Positions 1 through 6,443 are shown, counted from the stretch's first letter. The stretch is 7,389 nucleotides of DNA from an uncultured Candidatus Melainabacteria bacterium (GCA_934693215.1 CAKUVB010000083.1:1-7389), one strand, 5' to 3'. Translations and numbers: made by a program. Notes: a model not told the origin generated them from the sequence alone.

Positions 1-1042
1 CAGCTTTTCCTTTTTGTTCGTCCATAATCAAGGCAAGTATAGGAATTGAACAATCTTCTCTCATAGAAGGAAAAATATTTTGTGTCATAATCTCTGGCAT
101 GCATGTAAATGGACTTATATGTATAATTCCATCAATACCTCTTTCATCTGCATAAGCAACGTCAGAAACACATTCTAAAGAATCTCCACCTATATCTCTA
201 GTCAAATAAGGCTTAGCCATACGTTCGGCACGTTCTAAGTGAGTTTCACCTTTTCTAAAAGCTTTTGGAATAATTGCATCTTTCAAAAAGCTACCCACTG
301 TCAAACTTCTACGAGTTTCTACACCCATTCTTCCTAATTCTTTTTCAATATTCTGATTTGAAAATTCATCATTAACTAAGAAGATTTCTCCTGTTAAATC
401 TACATGTAACACCTCTCTATTAGGGTCAATTTTTGTAGATTTAATGATTTCAATCGCTTTTTTTCTTGCTTTTTTCAAGATAGAAGTCTTATCTGCAGAA
501 TCAATTAAATGCAAAGCTTTTTTATAATTCTTTTCAGCATCACCTTGACGAATCTCTCTTGCTCTATAATAAGAAAGGAATGTATCTAATTCATCAATTA
601 CAAAAATTTTTCTTATACAAATATTTATTGCTCTAATGATTTGTACAGGATTATTTTTATCTGAAATTTCTTTCATAAAACGATACAAACCTCTAAAACC
701 ATCATACAAAGAAAGCTCAATATAATTTGCATGATATCCCATTTCTTGTAACGTTGTTTTTATGTTATTGCCATACTCTCCAAGACGACAAATTCCAGGA
801 GAAGTTATCATAGCAACATAATCAGCACCACCTTCAATAGCTTCAATAAAATTACCTAAAATAAGTTTATAAGGTAAACAAATAGCTTCAGGTGAATTTT
901 TTGTTCCAAGAGAAAGTGTTCTCTTACTTGTATATGGCGGAACATACGCATCTAAACCTATTTTTCTAAGGGCAGCAGCCCATGCTATAGAAATTGTTCC
1001 CATATGAGGAAATGCAACTTTTATTTTTTTCTTTTTAGCCAT
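1..1042 (-). CDS. CoA-dehydratase activase-related Fe-S protein (COG3581-like), 3' end cut by window
   Basis: This open frame was read by translating the minus strand from the ATG at 1042-1040. It stays open to the left edge, giving 347 residues (MAKKKKIKVAFPHMG...). Family-typical stretches are FPHMG (11-15), a YTSKRTLSLG-like segment (37-46), ICLPYKL with Cys55, SPGICRLGEYG with Cys85, a TGEIF...NIEKELGRMGVE segment (217-242), PFTCMPE with Cys314, and LIMDEQKG (338-345). These match the COG3581 family, related to 2-hydroxyacyl-CoA dehydratases and their activases. The family is predicted to be cytoplasmic and to bind Fe-S or nucleotide; its substrate is generally unknown. Since LIMDEQ normally lies near the C-terminus, probably only a few dozen residues are missing (from family memory). 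The ATG overlaps the gcvPB stop by 8 nt, which suggests translational coupling; only a weak GAAAG lies upstream. Family confident, substrate unknown. Confidence 0.85.
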   Translation of the reverse strand, partial: MAKKKKIKVAFPHMGTISIAWAAALRKIGLDAYVPPYTSKRTLSLGTKNSPEAICLPYKLILGNFIEAIEGGADYVAMITSPGICRLGEYGNNIKTTLQEMGYHANYIELSLYDGFRGLYRFMKEISDKNNPVQIIRAINICIRKIFVIDELDTFLSYYRAREIRQGDAEKNYKKALHLIDSADKTSILKKARKKAIEIIKSTKIDPNREVLHVDLTGEIFLVNDEFSNQNIEKELGRMGVETRRSLTVGSFLKDAIIPKAFRKGETHLERAERMAKPYLTRDIGGDSLECVSDVAYADERGIDGIIHISPFTCMPEIMTQNIFPSMREDCSIPILALIMDEQKGKA

Positions 1043-2468
1043 TTTTTTCGCTTTCATATTTCAAATCAAGATGTCTTGCAGCTTGAGTTTCATCAACTTT
1101 TTTAATTGGAGCATTGTGAGGAGCAGAGACAACCACATCAGGATTATTTCTTATCTCATCTGCAATTTTTAGCATGACATCTATAAAATCATCTAGTCTT
1201 TTCTTAACCTCGGATTCTGTAGGTTCAATCATTAATGCTTCATGTACAATTAATGGGAAATAAACAGTTGGAGGATGAAAACCATAATCCATCAATCGTT
1301 TTGCAATATAAAGGGTTGATGCACCTTCTTGTTTTTGTTTTTCTCCACAAATCACAAACTCATGCATACAATTTGCATCATAAGTAACATCATACGCACC
1401 CTTTAATTTTTCCATTACATAATTAGCATTTAAAACTGCATCTGCAGAAGCTTGTTTTAGATTTACACCCATCATCAGAATATAAGCACAAGCTCTAACT
1501 AAAACCCCAAAGTTCCCTGAAAAAGCTTTTACTTTACCTATAGATTCCGGTAAATCATAATTTCTATAATATTTTTCTCCATCAAATTCAATTGTTGGTT
1601 TTGGTAAAAACTTTTTTAACTTTTCAACGACACCAACAGGCCCGGCACCAGGACCACCACCGCCATGAGGTGTTGCAAAAGTTTTGTGAAGATTCATGTG
1701 GCACACATCAAAATTCATTATTCCGGGATTTGTATATCCCATAATCGCATTCAAATTAGCTCCATCATAATAAAGCAAAGAGCCATTTTTATGCATTATA
1801 TCAGCAATTTCTAAAACATCTTCTTCAAAAAGACCTAATGTATTAGGATTTGTCATCATTATAGCTGCAACATCACTATCTATAATTTCTTTCAAATGTT
1901 CTACATCAACCAACCCTTTTTCATTAGATTTAACCTGAACAATTTGAAAACCACACATCATCGCACTTGCAGGATTTGTACCATGTGCAGAATCTGGAAT
2001 TATAACCTTTGTTCTATTTTCACCAATAGACTCAAAATATTTTTTGATAATCATCATTCCAGTTAATTCGCCATGAGCCCCTGCCGCAGGTTGTAAGGTC
2101 ACTGCGTCCATTCCTGAAACTTGTTTTAAGGCTTCTTGTAAATTATACATTAACTGCAAAGCACCTTGAGAATCGTCATCAGCCATCAAAGGATTCAGGT
2201 CTGTAAACCCTTCTAAACCTGCTAAATATTCATTAACTTTTGGATTATATTTCATCGTACATGAACCTAAAGGATACATTCCCGATTCAACACAGAAATT
2301 CTTATCCCCTAGTTCTTTATAATGACGCATAACCTCTAATTCACTTAATTGAGGCAAACCAATATCTGAATTCCTTAACAAATCTGAACTTATCCCTATT
2401 GGTTTTTCACTATCTTCTGAAACACAAATCCCATCTACATTACACGATTTTTCAAATATAATATCCAT
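1035..2468 (-). CDS. gcvPB: Glycine dehydrogenase (decarboxylating) subunit 2, P protein beta chain
   Basis: This is the PLP-binding beta half of the two-subunit P protein of the glycine cleavage system. It decarboxylates glycine and passes the aminomethyl group to the lipoyl arm of GcvH. It has 477 residues, close to the usual length of the split form. Recognisable signatures are YPLGSCTMKYNP (65-76), LQPAAGAHGE (125-134), PDSAHGTNPAS (158-168), TNPNTLGLFE (206-215), YYDGANLNA (233-241), and the PLP-lysine motif NLHKTF with Lys262, followed by a Gly-rich stretch HGGGGPGAGPVG (268-279). No key motif is missing. The ATG lies 2 nt after the sigma-factor stop, and AGGA at 2475-2478 (minus strand) sits 6 nt before it, inside the last sigma codons, which supports this start. 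GcvPA, GcvH and GcvT are absent from the window, although gcvPA is usually the immediate upstream partner. Confidence 0.96.
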   Translation of the reverse strand: MDIIFEKSCNVDGICVSEDSEKPIGISSDLLRNSDIGLPQLSELEVMRHYKELGDKNFCVESGMYPLGSCTMKYNPKVNEYLAGLEGFTDLNPLMADDDSQGALQLMYNLQEALKQVSGMDAVTLQPAAGAHGELTGMMIIKKYFESIGENRTKVIIPDSAHGTNPASAMMCGFQIVQVKSNEKGLVDVEHLKEIIDSDVAAIMMTNPNTLGLFEEDVLEIADIMHKNGSLLYYDGANLNAIMGYTNPGIMNFDVCHMNLHKTFATPHGGGGPGAGPVGVVEKLKKFLPKPTIEFDGEKYYRNYDLPESIGKVKAFSGNFGVLVRACAYILMMGVNLKQASADAVLNANYVMEKLKGAYDVTYDANCMHEFVICGEKQKQEGASTLYIAKRLMDYGFHPPTVYFPLIVHEALMIEPTESEVKKRLDDFIDVMLKIADEIRNNPDVVVSAPHNAPIKKVDETQAARHLDLKYESEKNG

Positions 2469-2470
2469 TT

Positions 2471-3079
2471 TTATTCCTGTTTTTGAAGTTCTCTACGCAC
2501 TTTATCTAAAGCATTTTGTATAATTCTTGATATCCTAGATTGTGAAATATTAAACTCTACCGCGATATCTTTCAATTTTTTATCTTGGAAAAATTTTGCT
2601 TCAACTAATCCTCTTTCTCGCTCAGGAAGATGCTGAATAGCTCTTACGATTCTATCTTTTAATTCTGAAAACTCAGCCTGTTCTTCTGGAGTTTGAGAAT
2701 TGTCCTTTATAATTACAGGATTTTCAGCATCAGCCATTTCCTCAACTGATAATATTGATTTATAAACAACTTCTCTGATTTCTGAATGATTAACAGGAGT
2801 ATTATTCTTCAGAGTATACCATTTATAACGTCTTCTTATTTCATTTCTTATAGCCCATTTAATAGCTTTTGTAAGGTAAGCATTATTATAAAGCTGAGGA
2901 TTTTTATTATTCAAAATAATATATACAGTGTGAGTTGCTAAATTAACAATTTCAGGGTACTCAATCAAACCATAAGAAGATACTTTTGAAAACTCTACTT
3001 TTGAAACGGTCTCGATTAAGTTTGTATAATCTTTTAAATTAAACTTTGTATTTTTTTTAGTATCTATAGCACTGTCCAT
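2471..3079 (-). CDS. Sigma-70 family RNA polymerase sigma factor (small, divergent)
   Basis: This 202-residue protein has the layout of a small two-domain sigma factor. Residues 30-90 look like a divergent region 2, ending in the basic helix KAIKWAIRNEIRRRYKW (71-87), which resembles the core-binding and -10-recognition helices. Residues 92-140 form an acidic, polar linker. Residues 140-198 are a clear region 4: LPERERGLVEAKFF (151-164), then a helix-turn-helix LKDIAVEFNISQSRISRII (169-187) and a basic tail. Region 4 would contact the -35 element. No signal peptide, membrane segment or anti-sigma gene is seen. It starts 27 nt after the ade stop and ends 2 nt before gcvPB, so it is probably co-transcribed with metabolic genes. 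No convincing Shine-Dalgarno sequence precedes the ATG; no other good start was found. The family is clear from region 4. The regulon and the class (FliA/SigB-like versus ECF-like) cannot be settled by eye. Confidence 0.88.
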   Translation of the reverse strand: MDSAIDTKKNTKFNLKDYTNLIETVSKVEFSKVSSYGLIEYPEIVNLATHTVYIILNNKNPQLYNNAYLTKAIKWAIRNEIRRRYKWYTLKNNTPVNHSEIREVVYKSILSVEEMADAENPVIIKDNSQTPEEQAEFSELKDRIVRAIQHLPERERGLVEAKFFQDKKLKDIAVEFNISQSRISRIIQNALDKVRRELQKQE

Positions 3080-3106
3080 ACGTACATAATATCAGAAAAT
3101 ATTTAT

Positions 3107-4843
3107 TTAAACAACTACTGCAGACGGTTTAAATATATCAACAAATTCAAAGTTGACGGTATCAAACACACCCTTATCTGTAATTTTCAACTCAGGTATA
3201 ACAGGTAATGATAAAAAGCCCATAGCCATGAATGGGTCATCTATTTCACAACCAATACTTTTAGCAGCAGCATTTAATTGCATGCTTTTCTTTATAACAG
3301 TATCAAAATCAGCATCTGAAATTAATCCTGCAACCGGCAGTGGCAAATGAGCTAATATTTCACCGTTATTTACAACAATTTTACCACCTTGCGATTTTAT
3401 AAGCTCAACGGCAGCAGTATACATATCTTTATCATTAGTACCAATTACAATCATGTTGTGAGAATCATGAGCAACTGTTGATGCCATTGCTCCAGATTTT
3501 AGATTAAAACCTTTTACAAAGCCCTTACCAATATTTCCACCGGCTCTATGTCGCTCAATCACACAAATTTTGAGAGTATCAGTTTCTAAATTACTTTCTG
3601 CAAACCCATCTACAACTTTTATTTTAGATTCAACACTTTTTGTAATAAGTTGATGAGGAATAACTTCTATAGCTCTAACAGTATTACCACGTGCTTCTAT
3701 TTTAAAATCTTCATATTTTATCCATTTAACGTTCACAGAACCCCTAACTGCGGGGATTTCATTTTTTGTAATATCTGTAATTAATTTTCCTTTTTCTGCT
3801 ACTAATTTACCTTTTTTAAACACTAAATCCGGTTTAAAAGATTTTAAATCTGGAAGAACTACAAAATCAGCCTTATAACCAGGAGCAATAGCACCTAAAT
3901 TCGGAATATTAAAATATTCTGCAGTATTTAAACTTGCCATTTGAATAGCTTTTATAGCCGGAACACCAGCTTCTACTGCAATTCTAACCATAGAATTAAT
4001 ATGTTCTAGCAAATCCTCTGGGTGTCTATCATCTGTTACAAAAATACATTTTCTTGTATTTTTCTCTTTTAAGACCGGTAATAAGGCTCTCAAATCCTTA
4101 GCTGCTGAGCCTTCCCTTATCATTAAATACATGCCTTTTCTTAGCTTTTCTATTGCTTCATCAGGAGTTGTACATTCATGGTCAGAAGCAACACCAGCCG
4201 CAATATAAGCACATAAATCCTTATCGCTTAAACATGGAGCATGTCCATCAATACGTTTTCCTTTTGTTTGGGCAAGCTTTAATTTTGCCATCACATTACT
4301 ATCTAAATTTAATACACCAGGGAAATTCATCATTTCTGCAATACCTAAAACCCATGGCTTGTCGATTAATAAAGATAAGTCATAACTATTCAAATCAAAA
4401 CCTGAAGTTTCAAATGGAGTTGCAGGAACACAAGACGGTAACATCATATACACATCAATAGGTAACCCCTGTATAGCTTCACGCATAAAGCTTATACCTT
4501 GCAATCCTAAAACATTAGAAATTTCATGAGGATCAATTATCAAGGTTGTTGTACCAGCTGGAACAACAGCTTTTGCAAATTCCCTTGGCAAAAGCATTGA
4601 ACTTTCTATATGAACGTGTCCATCAATAAAAGATGGTGACAAATAAGCCCCTTTTATATCTATTTCTTTTTCGCCATGATAATCTTTGCCAATACCTGCA
4701 ATTACACCATCTGCAATAGCCACATCAGCTTCGTGTATTTCTTCAGATAAAACATTAACGACTTTAGCATTTTTTATCACTAAATCAGCTTTTTTTAACC
4801 CTCTTGCGGTATTTATGATTTTTTCAATATCTTTTTCTGCCAT
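3107..4843 (-). CDS. ade: Adenine deaminase
   Basis: Adenine deaminase hydrolyses adenine to hypoxanthine and ammonia in purine salvage, in the cytoplasm. The 578-residue length is typical of the AdeC family. It is an amidohydrolase with a dinuclear metal centre. Visible pieces are FIDGHVHIESS with His76 and His78, GTTTLIIDPHEISNVLG (97-113), GIAEMMNFPGV with Glu170 (the bridging ligand that replaces the carbamylated lysine of related enzymes), DGHAP with His201, SDHECT with His222, VTDDRHPEDLL with the catalytic Asp271, and GYKADFVVLPDL (322-333). The C-terminal adenine deaminase domain carries SGAMASTVAHDSHNM (450-464). Assignment of individual residues follows family knowledge. The ATG is preceded by AGAGG at 4850-4854 with a 6-nt spacer, which supports this start. 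It is the first gene of the minus-strand run, with its own promoter upstream. The leader is only about 25 nt, too short for a purine riboswitch. Confidence 0.97.
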   Translation of the reverse strand: MAEKDIEKIINTARGLKKADLVIKNAKVVNVLSEEIHEADVAIADGVIAGIGKDYHGEKEIDIKGAYLSPSFIDGHVHIESSMLLPREFAKAVVPAGTTTLIIDPHEISNVLGLQGISFMREAIQGLPIDVYMMLPSCVPATPFETSGFDLNSYDLSLLIDKPWVLGIAEMMNFPGVLNLDSNVMAKLKLAQTKGKRIDGHAPCLSDKDLCAYIAAGVASDHECTTPDEAIEKLRKGMYLMIREGSAAKDLRALLPVLKEKNTRKCIFVTDDRHPEDLLEHINSMVRIAVEAGVPAIKAIQMASLNTAEYFNIPNLGAIAPGYKADFVVLPDLKSFKPDLVFKKGKLVAEKGKLITDITKNEIPAVRGSVNVKWIKYEDFKIEARGNTVRAIEVIPHQLITKSVESKIKVVDGFAESNLETDTLKICVIERHRAGGNIGKGFVKGFNLKSGAMASTVAHDSHNMIVIGTNDKDMYTAAVELIKSQGGKIVVNNGEILAHLPLPVAGLISDADFDTVIKKSMQLNAAAKSIGCEIDDPFMAMGFLSLPVIPELKITDKGVFDTVNFEFVDIFKPSAVVV

Positions 4844-4874
4844 ATAAAACCTCTTTTTTCTATAAATTGACAGT

Positions 4875-4903
4875 ATTTTACCATATAAAAATTTTTATAA
4901 CAA
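4875..4903 (-). promoter_or_regulatory. Predicted sigma-A type promoter of the ade operon
   Basis: On the minus strand, TTGTTA (4903-4898) is followed by a 17-nt spacer and TAAAAT (4880-4875). TGG directly before the -10 gives a TG-type extended -10. Transcription would start near 4868, leaving a leader of about 25 nt before the ade ATG. Spacing and sequence are good for a housekeeping promoter, although AT-rich DNA produces such matches by chance. Confidence 0.55.
4884..4899. promoter_or_regulatory. Perfect 16-bp palindrome in the ade promoter spacer
   Basis: TATAAAAATTTTTATA is a perfect inverted repeat lying almost entirely between the predicted -10 and -35 of the ade promoter, where a bound repressor would block RNA polymerase. 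It consists only of A and T in an AT-rich region, so chance is a real alternative. No regulator gene in the window is an obvious partner. Confidence 0.3.
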
Positions 4904-4920
4904 TGTTAAATAATGTAACA
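4904..4920. promoter_or_regulatory. Inverted repeat TGTTA-N7-TAACA next to the ade -35
   Basis: TGTTA (4904-4908) and TAACA (4916-4920) form a dyad with a 7-nt centre, directly abutting the -35 hexamer on the side away from ade. Position and size suit an activator or repressor site shared by the two divergent transcription units. The arms are only 5 bp long, so support is weak. Confidence 0.28.
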
Positions 4921-4949
4921 GTTTTTTTATCAACTAACAAAAAAATATA

Positions 4950-4978
4950 TTCACATACTTTTACTCTACTGTTAATAA
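4950..4978 (+). promoter_or_regulatory. Candidate promoter for the Pro/Gln-rich gene pair
   Basis: TTCACA (4950-4955), a 17-nt spacer and TTAATA (4973-4978) form a moderate sigma-70 type match about 30 nt upstream of the start codon at 5009. An overlapping alternative -10, TAAAAT at 4976-4981, would need a 20-nt spacer with the same -35. Some promoter is expected here because ade runs the other way, but the exact boxes are uncertain. Confidence 0.3.
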
Positions 4979-4994
4979 AATGTGTACATAATTG

Positions 4995-5000
4995 AAAGGA
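4995..5000 (+). promoter_or_regulatory. Ribosome binding site setting the start at 5009
   Basis: AAAGGA sits 8 nt before the ATG at 5009. The frame could also open at a GTG at 4982, but that start lies upstream of this site and would put AAAGGA inside the coding region. The later ATG is therefore preferred. The downstream related gene has a similar AAGAAAGGA at 5275-5283. Confidence 0.7.
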
Positions 5001-5008
5001 AAATTACA

Positions 5009-5191
5009 ATGTCAACACAAGTTCCAGCATGCAATGTAGCTCCACAATATCCAAATTATGATTTCAAACCTAGCTACAACGCAGTTCAACTAAATCTTAG
5101 TCAACCAACATTAAATGTACCTCAATCTCAACCTCAACAAATGGCACCTCAACCAGCTGCTGATGGTCAACAAAAAAGTTGGATTGCATAA
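5009..5191 (+). CDS. Small Pro/Gln-rich protein with PSYNAVQ motif, function unknown
   Basis: I do not recognise a function. The 60-residue protein begins MSTQVPACNV and ends KSWIA. It is rich in Pro, Gln and Asn and has no signal peptide, membrane helix or predicted folded domain, so it is probably disordered and intracellular unless exported by an unusual route. Residues 21-38 carry the motif PSYNAVQLNLSQPTLNVP, which matches the next gene at residues 26-43 (14 of 18 identical). The rest is a Q/P linker (39-57). It has a single cysteine, Cys8. The start at 5009 is chosen for its AAAGGA site; a GTG at 4982 would add nine residues. It is followed by 98 nt without a clear terminator, so it may be co-transcribed with the larger gene. 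It could be a stand-alone copy of the larger protein's N-terminal module, either an adaptor or a decayed duplicate. The matching motif and ribosome site argue that it is a real gene. Confidence 0.72.
   Translation: MSTQVPACNVAPQYPNYDFKPSYNAVQLNLSQPTLNVPQSQPQQMAPQPAADGQQKSWIA
5069..5122 (+). repeat. Motif copy 1: PSYNAVQ-L-NL...PTLN, residues 21-38
   Basis: This coding repeat unit matches 5365-5418. By hand alignment, 40 of 54 bases and 14 of 18 residues are identical, without gaps. Several differences are synonymous (AGC/AGT, TAC/TAT, AAT/AAC), which suggests that the protein motif has been kept by selection. Confidence 0.75.
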
Positions 5192-5232
5192 ATATTAATT
5201 TTTGTAAAATAATTGGAATTTTAATAGCAATT

Positions 5233-5261
5233 TTTAAACGGCAGATATTTTTATATATATG
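5233..5261 (+). promoter_or_regulatory. Weak candidate promoter before the HEAT-like gene
   Basis: TTTAAA (5233-5238), a 17-nt spacer and TATATG (5256-5261) could serve as a promoter in the 98-nt gap between the two plus-strand genes. The match is poor at the -35 box and the region is AT-rich. Read-through from the upstream gene is equally plausible because no terminator is evident between them. Confidence 0.22.
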
Positions 5262-5289
5262 TACGTAGAAGTTTAAGAAAGGAAATATT

Positions 5290-6360
5290 ATGATTCAAGC
5301 CCCACAAGGTTATGGGATGCAACAACCTGCAGTTCAACAAAACACTCGCAAGCCATCGTTTGCTCCTAGTTATAACGCAGTTCAAATTAACTTAGATACA
5401 CCAACATTAAATGCCCCACCGGCAATGCCATATTATCCTCCGGTTAATATGGGACCTTATCAACCACCTCAAGCTCCTCAGCAACCGGTACAACAAGAGC
5501 CTGTTCCTCAACAACCAGCTCAAGTTCCACCTCCAGTGATTGATAATCAGCCAGCTCAAGGACCTCAACCTGCTCCTGCAACTCCACAAGTTGATATCAA
5601 ACCAGCAGACGAAAAAGGACCTGAAGCTTTAGCAGAAGAAGCATTTAAAGGTTTAAGCAGTGCAGATTATGATACACAAGCTTTAACAATGGAAAACATT
5701 GCTAAGAAAGGTTTAAACGAAGCAACACAATCAGAAGTTGTTCCTTACGTTCAAGAAAATATTTTTGATAAATTAATTGACATTATGAATGTTGATACAT
5801 CAAAATTACCTGGACCAACAGAACAACAAGTTGCAATTAGAAACAAAATTGCAGAAAATGACAAAGTGAAAGAAGAAGCTACAAAAGCTGGACAAAATCC
5901 TGATACAGTAAAACTTCCTCATGAGCTAACTCCACAAGAACTTGAAGAAGGCAATAAACTTTCACCATACGAACAAGCAGAACGAAATAAAGAATATGCA
6001 ATGTTCACAACTTGTATCTTACAAAAAACATATGCTGATGAATTGCAAAAATTAACAGGTAATGTTCCTCCTGTAACCGAATTACCTGGTTCAAAAGCAA
6101 TCATTACAACATTAAAAGAAAACCCAAGCCCAGACATGAGAGTTTCTGCAATTGATGCTCTTAGATATGTTGAACGTCCTGAATACAAAGACGATTTAAC
6201 AACATTGTACACAATCGCTCAAAATGATGCAGATCCAAATGTATCAGAAGCAGCTACTCAAGCATTGGCAAGCATGAATGCTCCTAAACAAGAAGCTCCG
6301 GCAGAACCGGCTAAAGAGGCTACAATAAAACCTCAACAACAAACTGCTCAAGTAGCATAA
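5290..6360 (+). CDS. Pro/Gln-rich protein with PSYNAVQ motif and HEAT-like helical repeats
   Basis: This 356-residue protein has no known specific function. Residues 1-25 are a Q-rich start. Residues 26-43 carry PSYNAVQINLDTPTLNAP, shared with the small upstream gene. Residues 44-105 are a Pro/Gln/Ala-rich disordered tract. From about 110 to 330 it is helical: LAEEAFKGLSSADYDTQALT (114-133) begins a first HEAT-like block, residues 215-256 are charged helices, and MRVSAIDALRYV (283-294) with VSEAATQALASM (318-329) form a clear pair of HEAT-like helices around a linking helix. The tail (330-356) is again Pro/Gln/Ala-rich. HEAT-type solenoids usually bind protein partners, so a scaffold role is inferred. 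There is no signal peptide or transmembrane segment. The start has AAGAAAGGA (5275-5283) with a 6-nt spacer. A strong terminator follows. Confidence 0.85.
   Translation: MIQAPQGYGMQQPAVQQNTRKPSFAPSYNAVQINLDTPTLNAPPAMPYYPPVNMGPYQPPQAPQQPVQQEPVPQQPAQVPPPVIDNQPAQGPQPAPATPQVDIKPADEKGPEALAEEAFKGLSSADYDTQALTMENIAKKGLNEATQSEVVPYVQENIFDKLIDIMNVDTSKLPGPTEQQVAIRNKIAENDKVKEEATKAGQNPDTVKLPHELTPQELEEGNKLSPYEQAERNKEYAMFTTCILQKTYADELQKLTGNVPPVTELPGSKAIITTLKENPSPDMRVSAIDALRYVERPEYKDDLTTLYTIAQNDADPNVSEAATQALASMNAPKQEAPAEPAKEATIKPQQQTAQVA
5365..5418 (+). repeat. Motif copy 2: PSYNAVQ-I-NL...PTLN, residues 26-43
   Basis: This is the partner of the unit at 5069-5122. It lies at nearly the same distance from the start codon (residue 26 against 21) and directly precedes the Pro/Gln-rich tract in both proteins. 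The same placement suggests a defined N-terminal module rather than a chance low-complexity match. Confidence 0.75.
5422..5589 (+). repeat. Low-complexity Pro/Gln/Ala coding tract
   Basis: Codons for about residues 45-100 of the HEAT-like protein are dominated by CCT/CCA, CAA and GCT, with degenerate QP, PQ and QQP units (for example QAPQQPVQQEPVPQQPAQVP). There is no exact tandem DNA period. The tract is probably a flexible linker between the N-terminal motif and the helical domain, and may vary in length between strains. Confidence 0.6.
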
Positions 6361-6400
6361 AAATCATAAATTAGTAAAAACTAAAATTTCCTTTCTAATA

Positions 6401-6430
6401 AAAAGGCTTTGGAAAAATCCAGAGCCTTTT
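6401..6430. terminator. Bidirectional intrinsic terminator between convergent genes
   Basis: The 13-nt arms AAAAGGCTTTGGA (6401-6413) and TCCAGAGCCTTTT (6418-6430) pair fully, with one G-U, around an AAAA loop. The right arm ends in TTTT followed by GTTTTA, giving a U-tract for the plus-strand gene that ends at 6360. On the minus strand the same stem ends in a run of T's (complement of AAAAA at 6400-6404), serving engB, whose stop is 13 nt away. Confidence 0.88.
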
Positions 6431-6443
6431 GTTTTACAGTTTT

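Noticed and set aside
3153..3350. Plus-strand open frame of 65 codons
   Set aside because: It is antisense to the C-terminal part of ade, which has a well-supported protein sequence there. There is no ribosome site and the translation resembles no family.
4153..4461. Plus-strand open frame of 102 codons
   Set aside because: It lies antisense within ade over conserved metal-ligand motifs. The His/Gln/Tyr-rich translation is typical of a shadow frame.
4844..4868. Purine riboswitch before ade
   Set aside because: The predicted leader is about 25 nt and holds no room for an aptamer fold; no purine-aptamer core was seen.
4982..5191. Longer form of the small gene starting at GTG 4982
   Set aside because: AAAGGA at 4995-5000 would be inside the coding region, whereas it is ideally placed for the ATG at 5009.
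5211..5236. Possible terminator AATTG...CAATT followed by T's after the small gene
   Set aside because: The stem is only 5 bp with a 12-nt loop and no GC-rich core, so it is unlikely to stop transcription.
5407..5589. Minus-strand open frame of 60 codons, rich in Arg, Leu and Trp
   Set aside because: It is the reverse complement of the Pro/Gln codon tract, which yields Arg/Leu/Trp by composition. No start signal is seen.
5422..5589. Tandem repeat or CRISPR-like array
   Set aside because: The repetition is of codons (CCT, CAA, GCT) with no constant unit length or spacers; it lies within an intact coding frame.
5919..6212. Minus-strand open frame of 97 codons
   Set aside because: It is antisense to the helical domain of the HEAT-like gene, whose frame has its own ribosome site and terminator.
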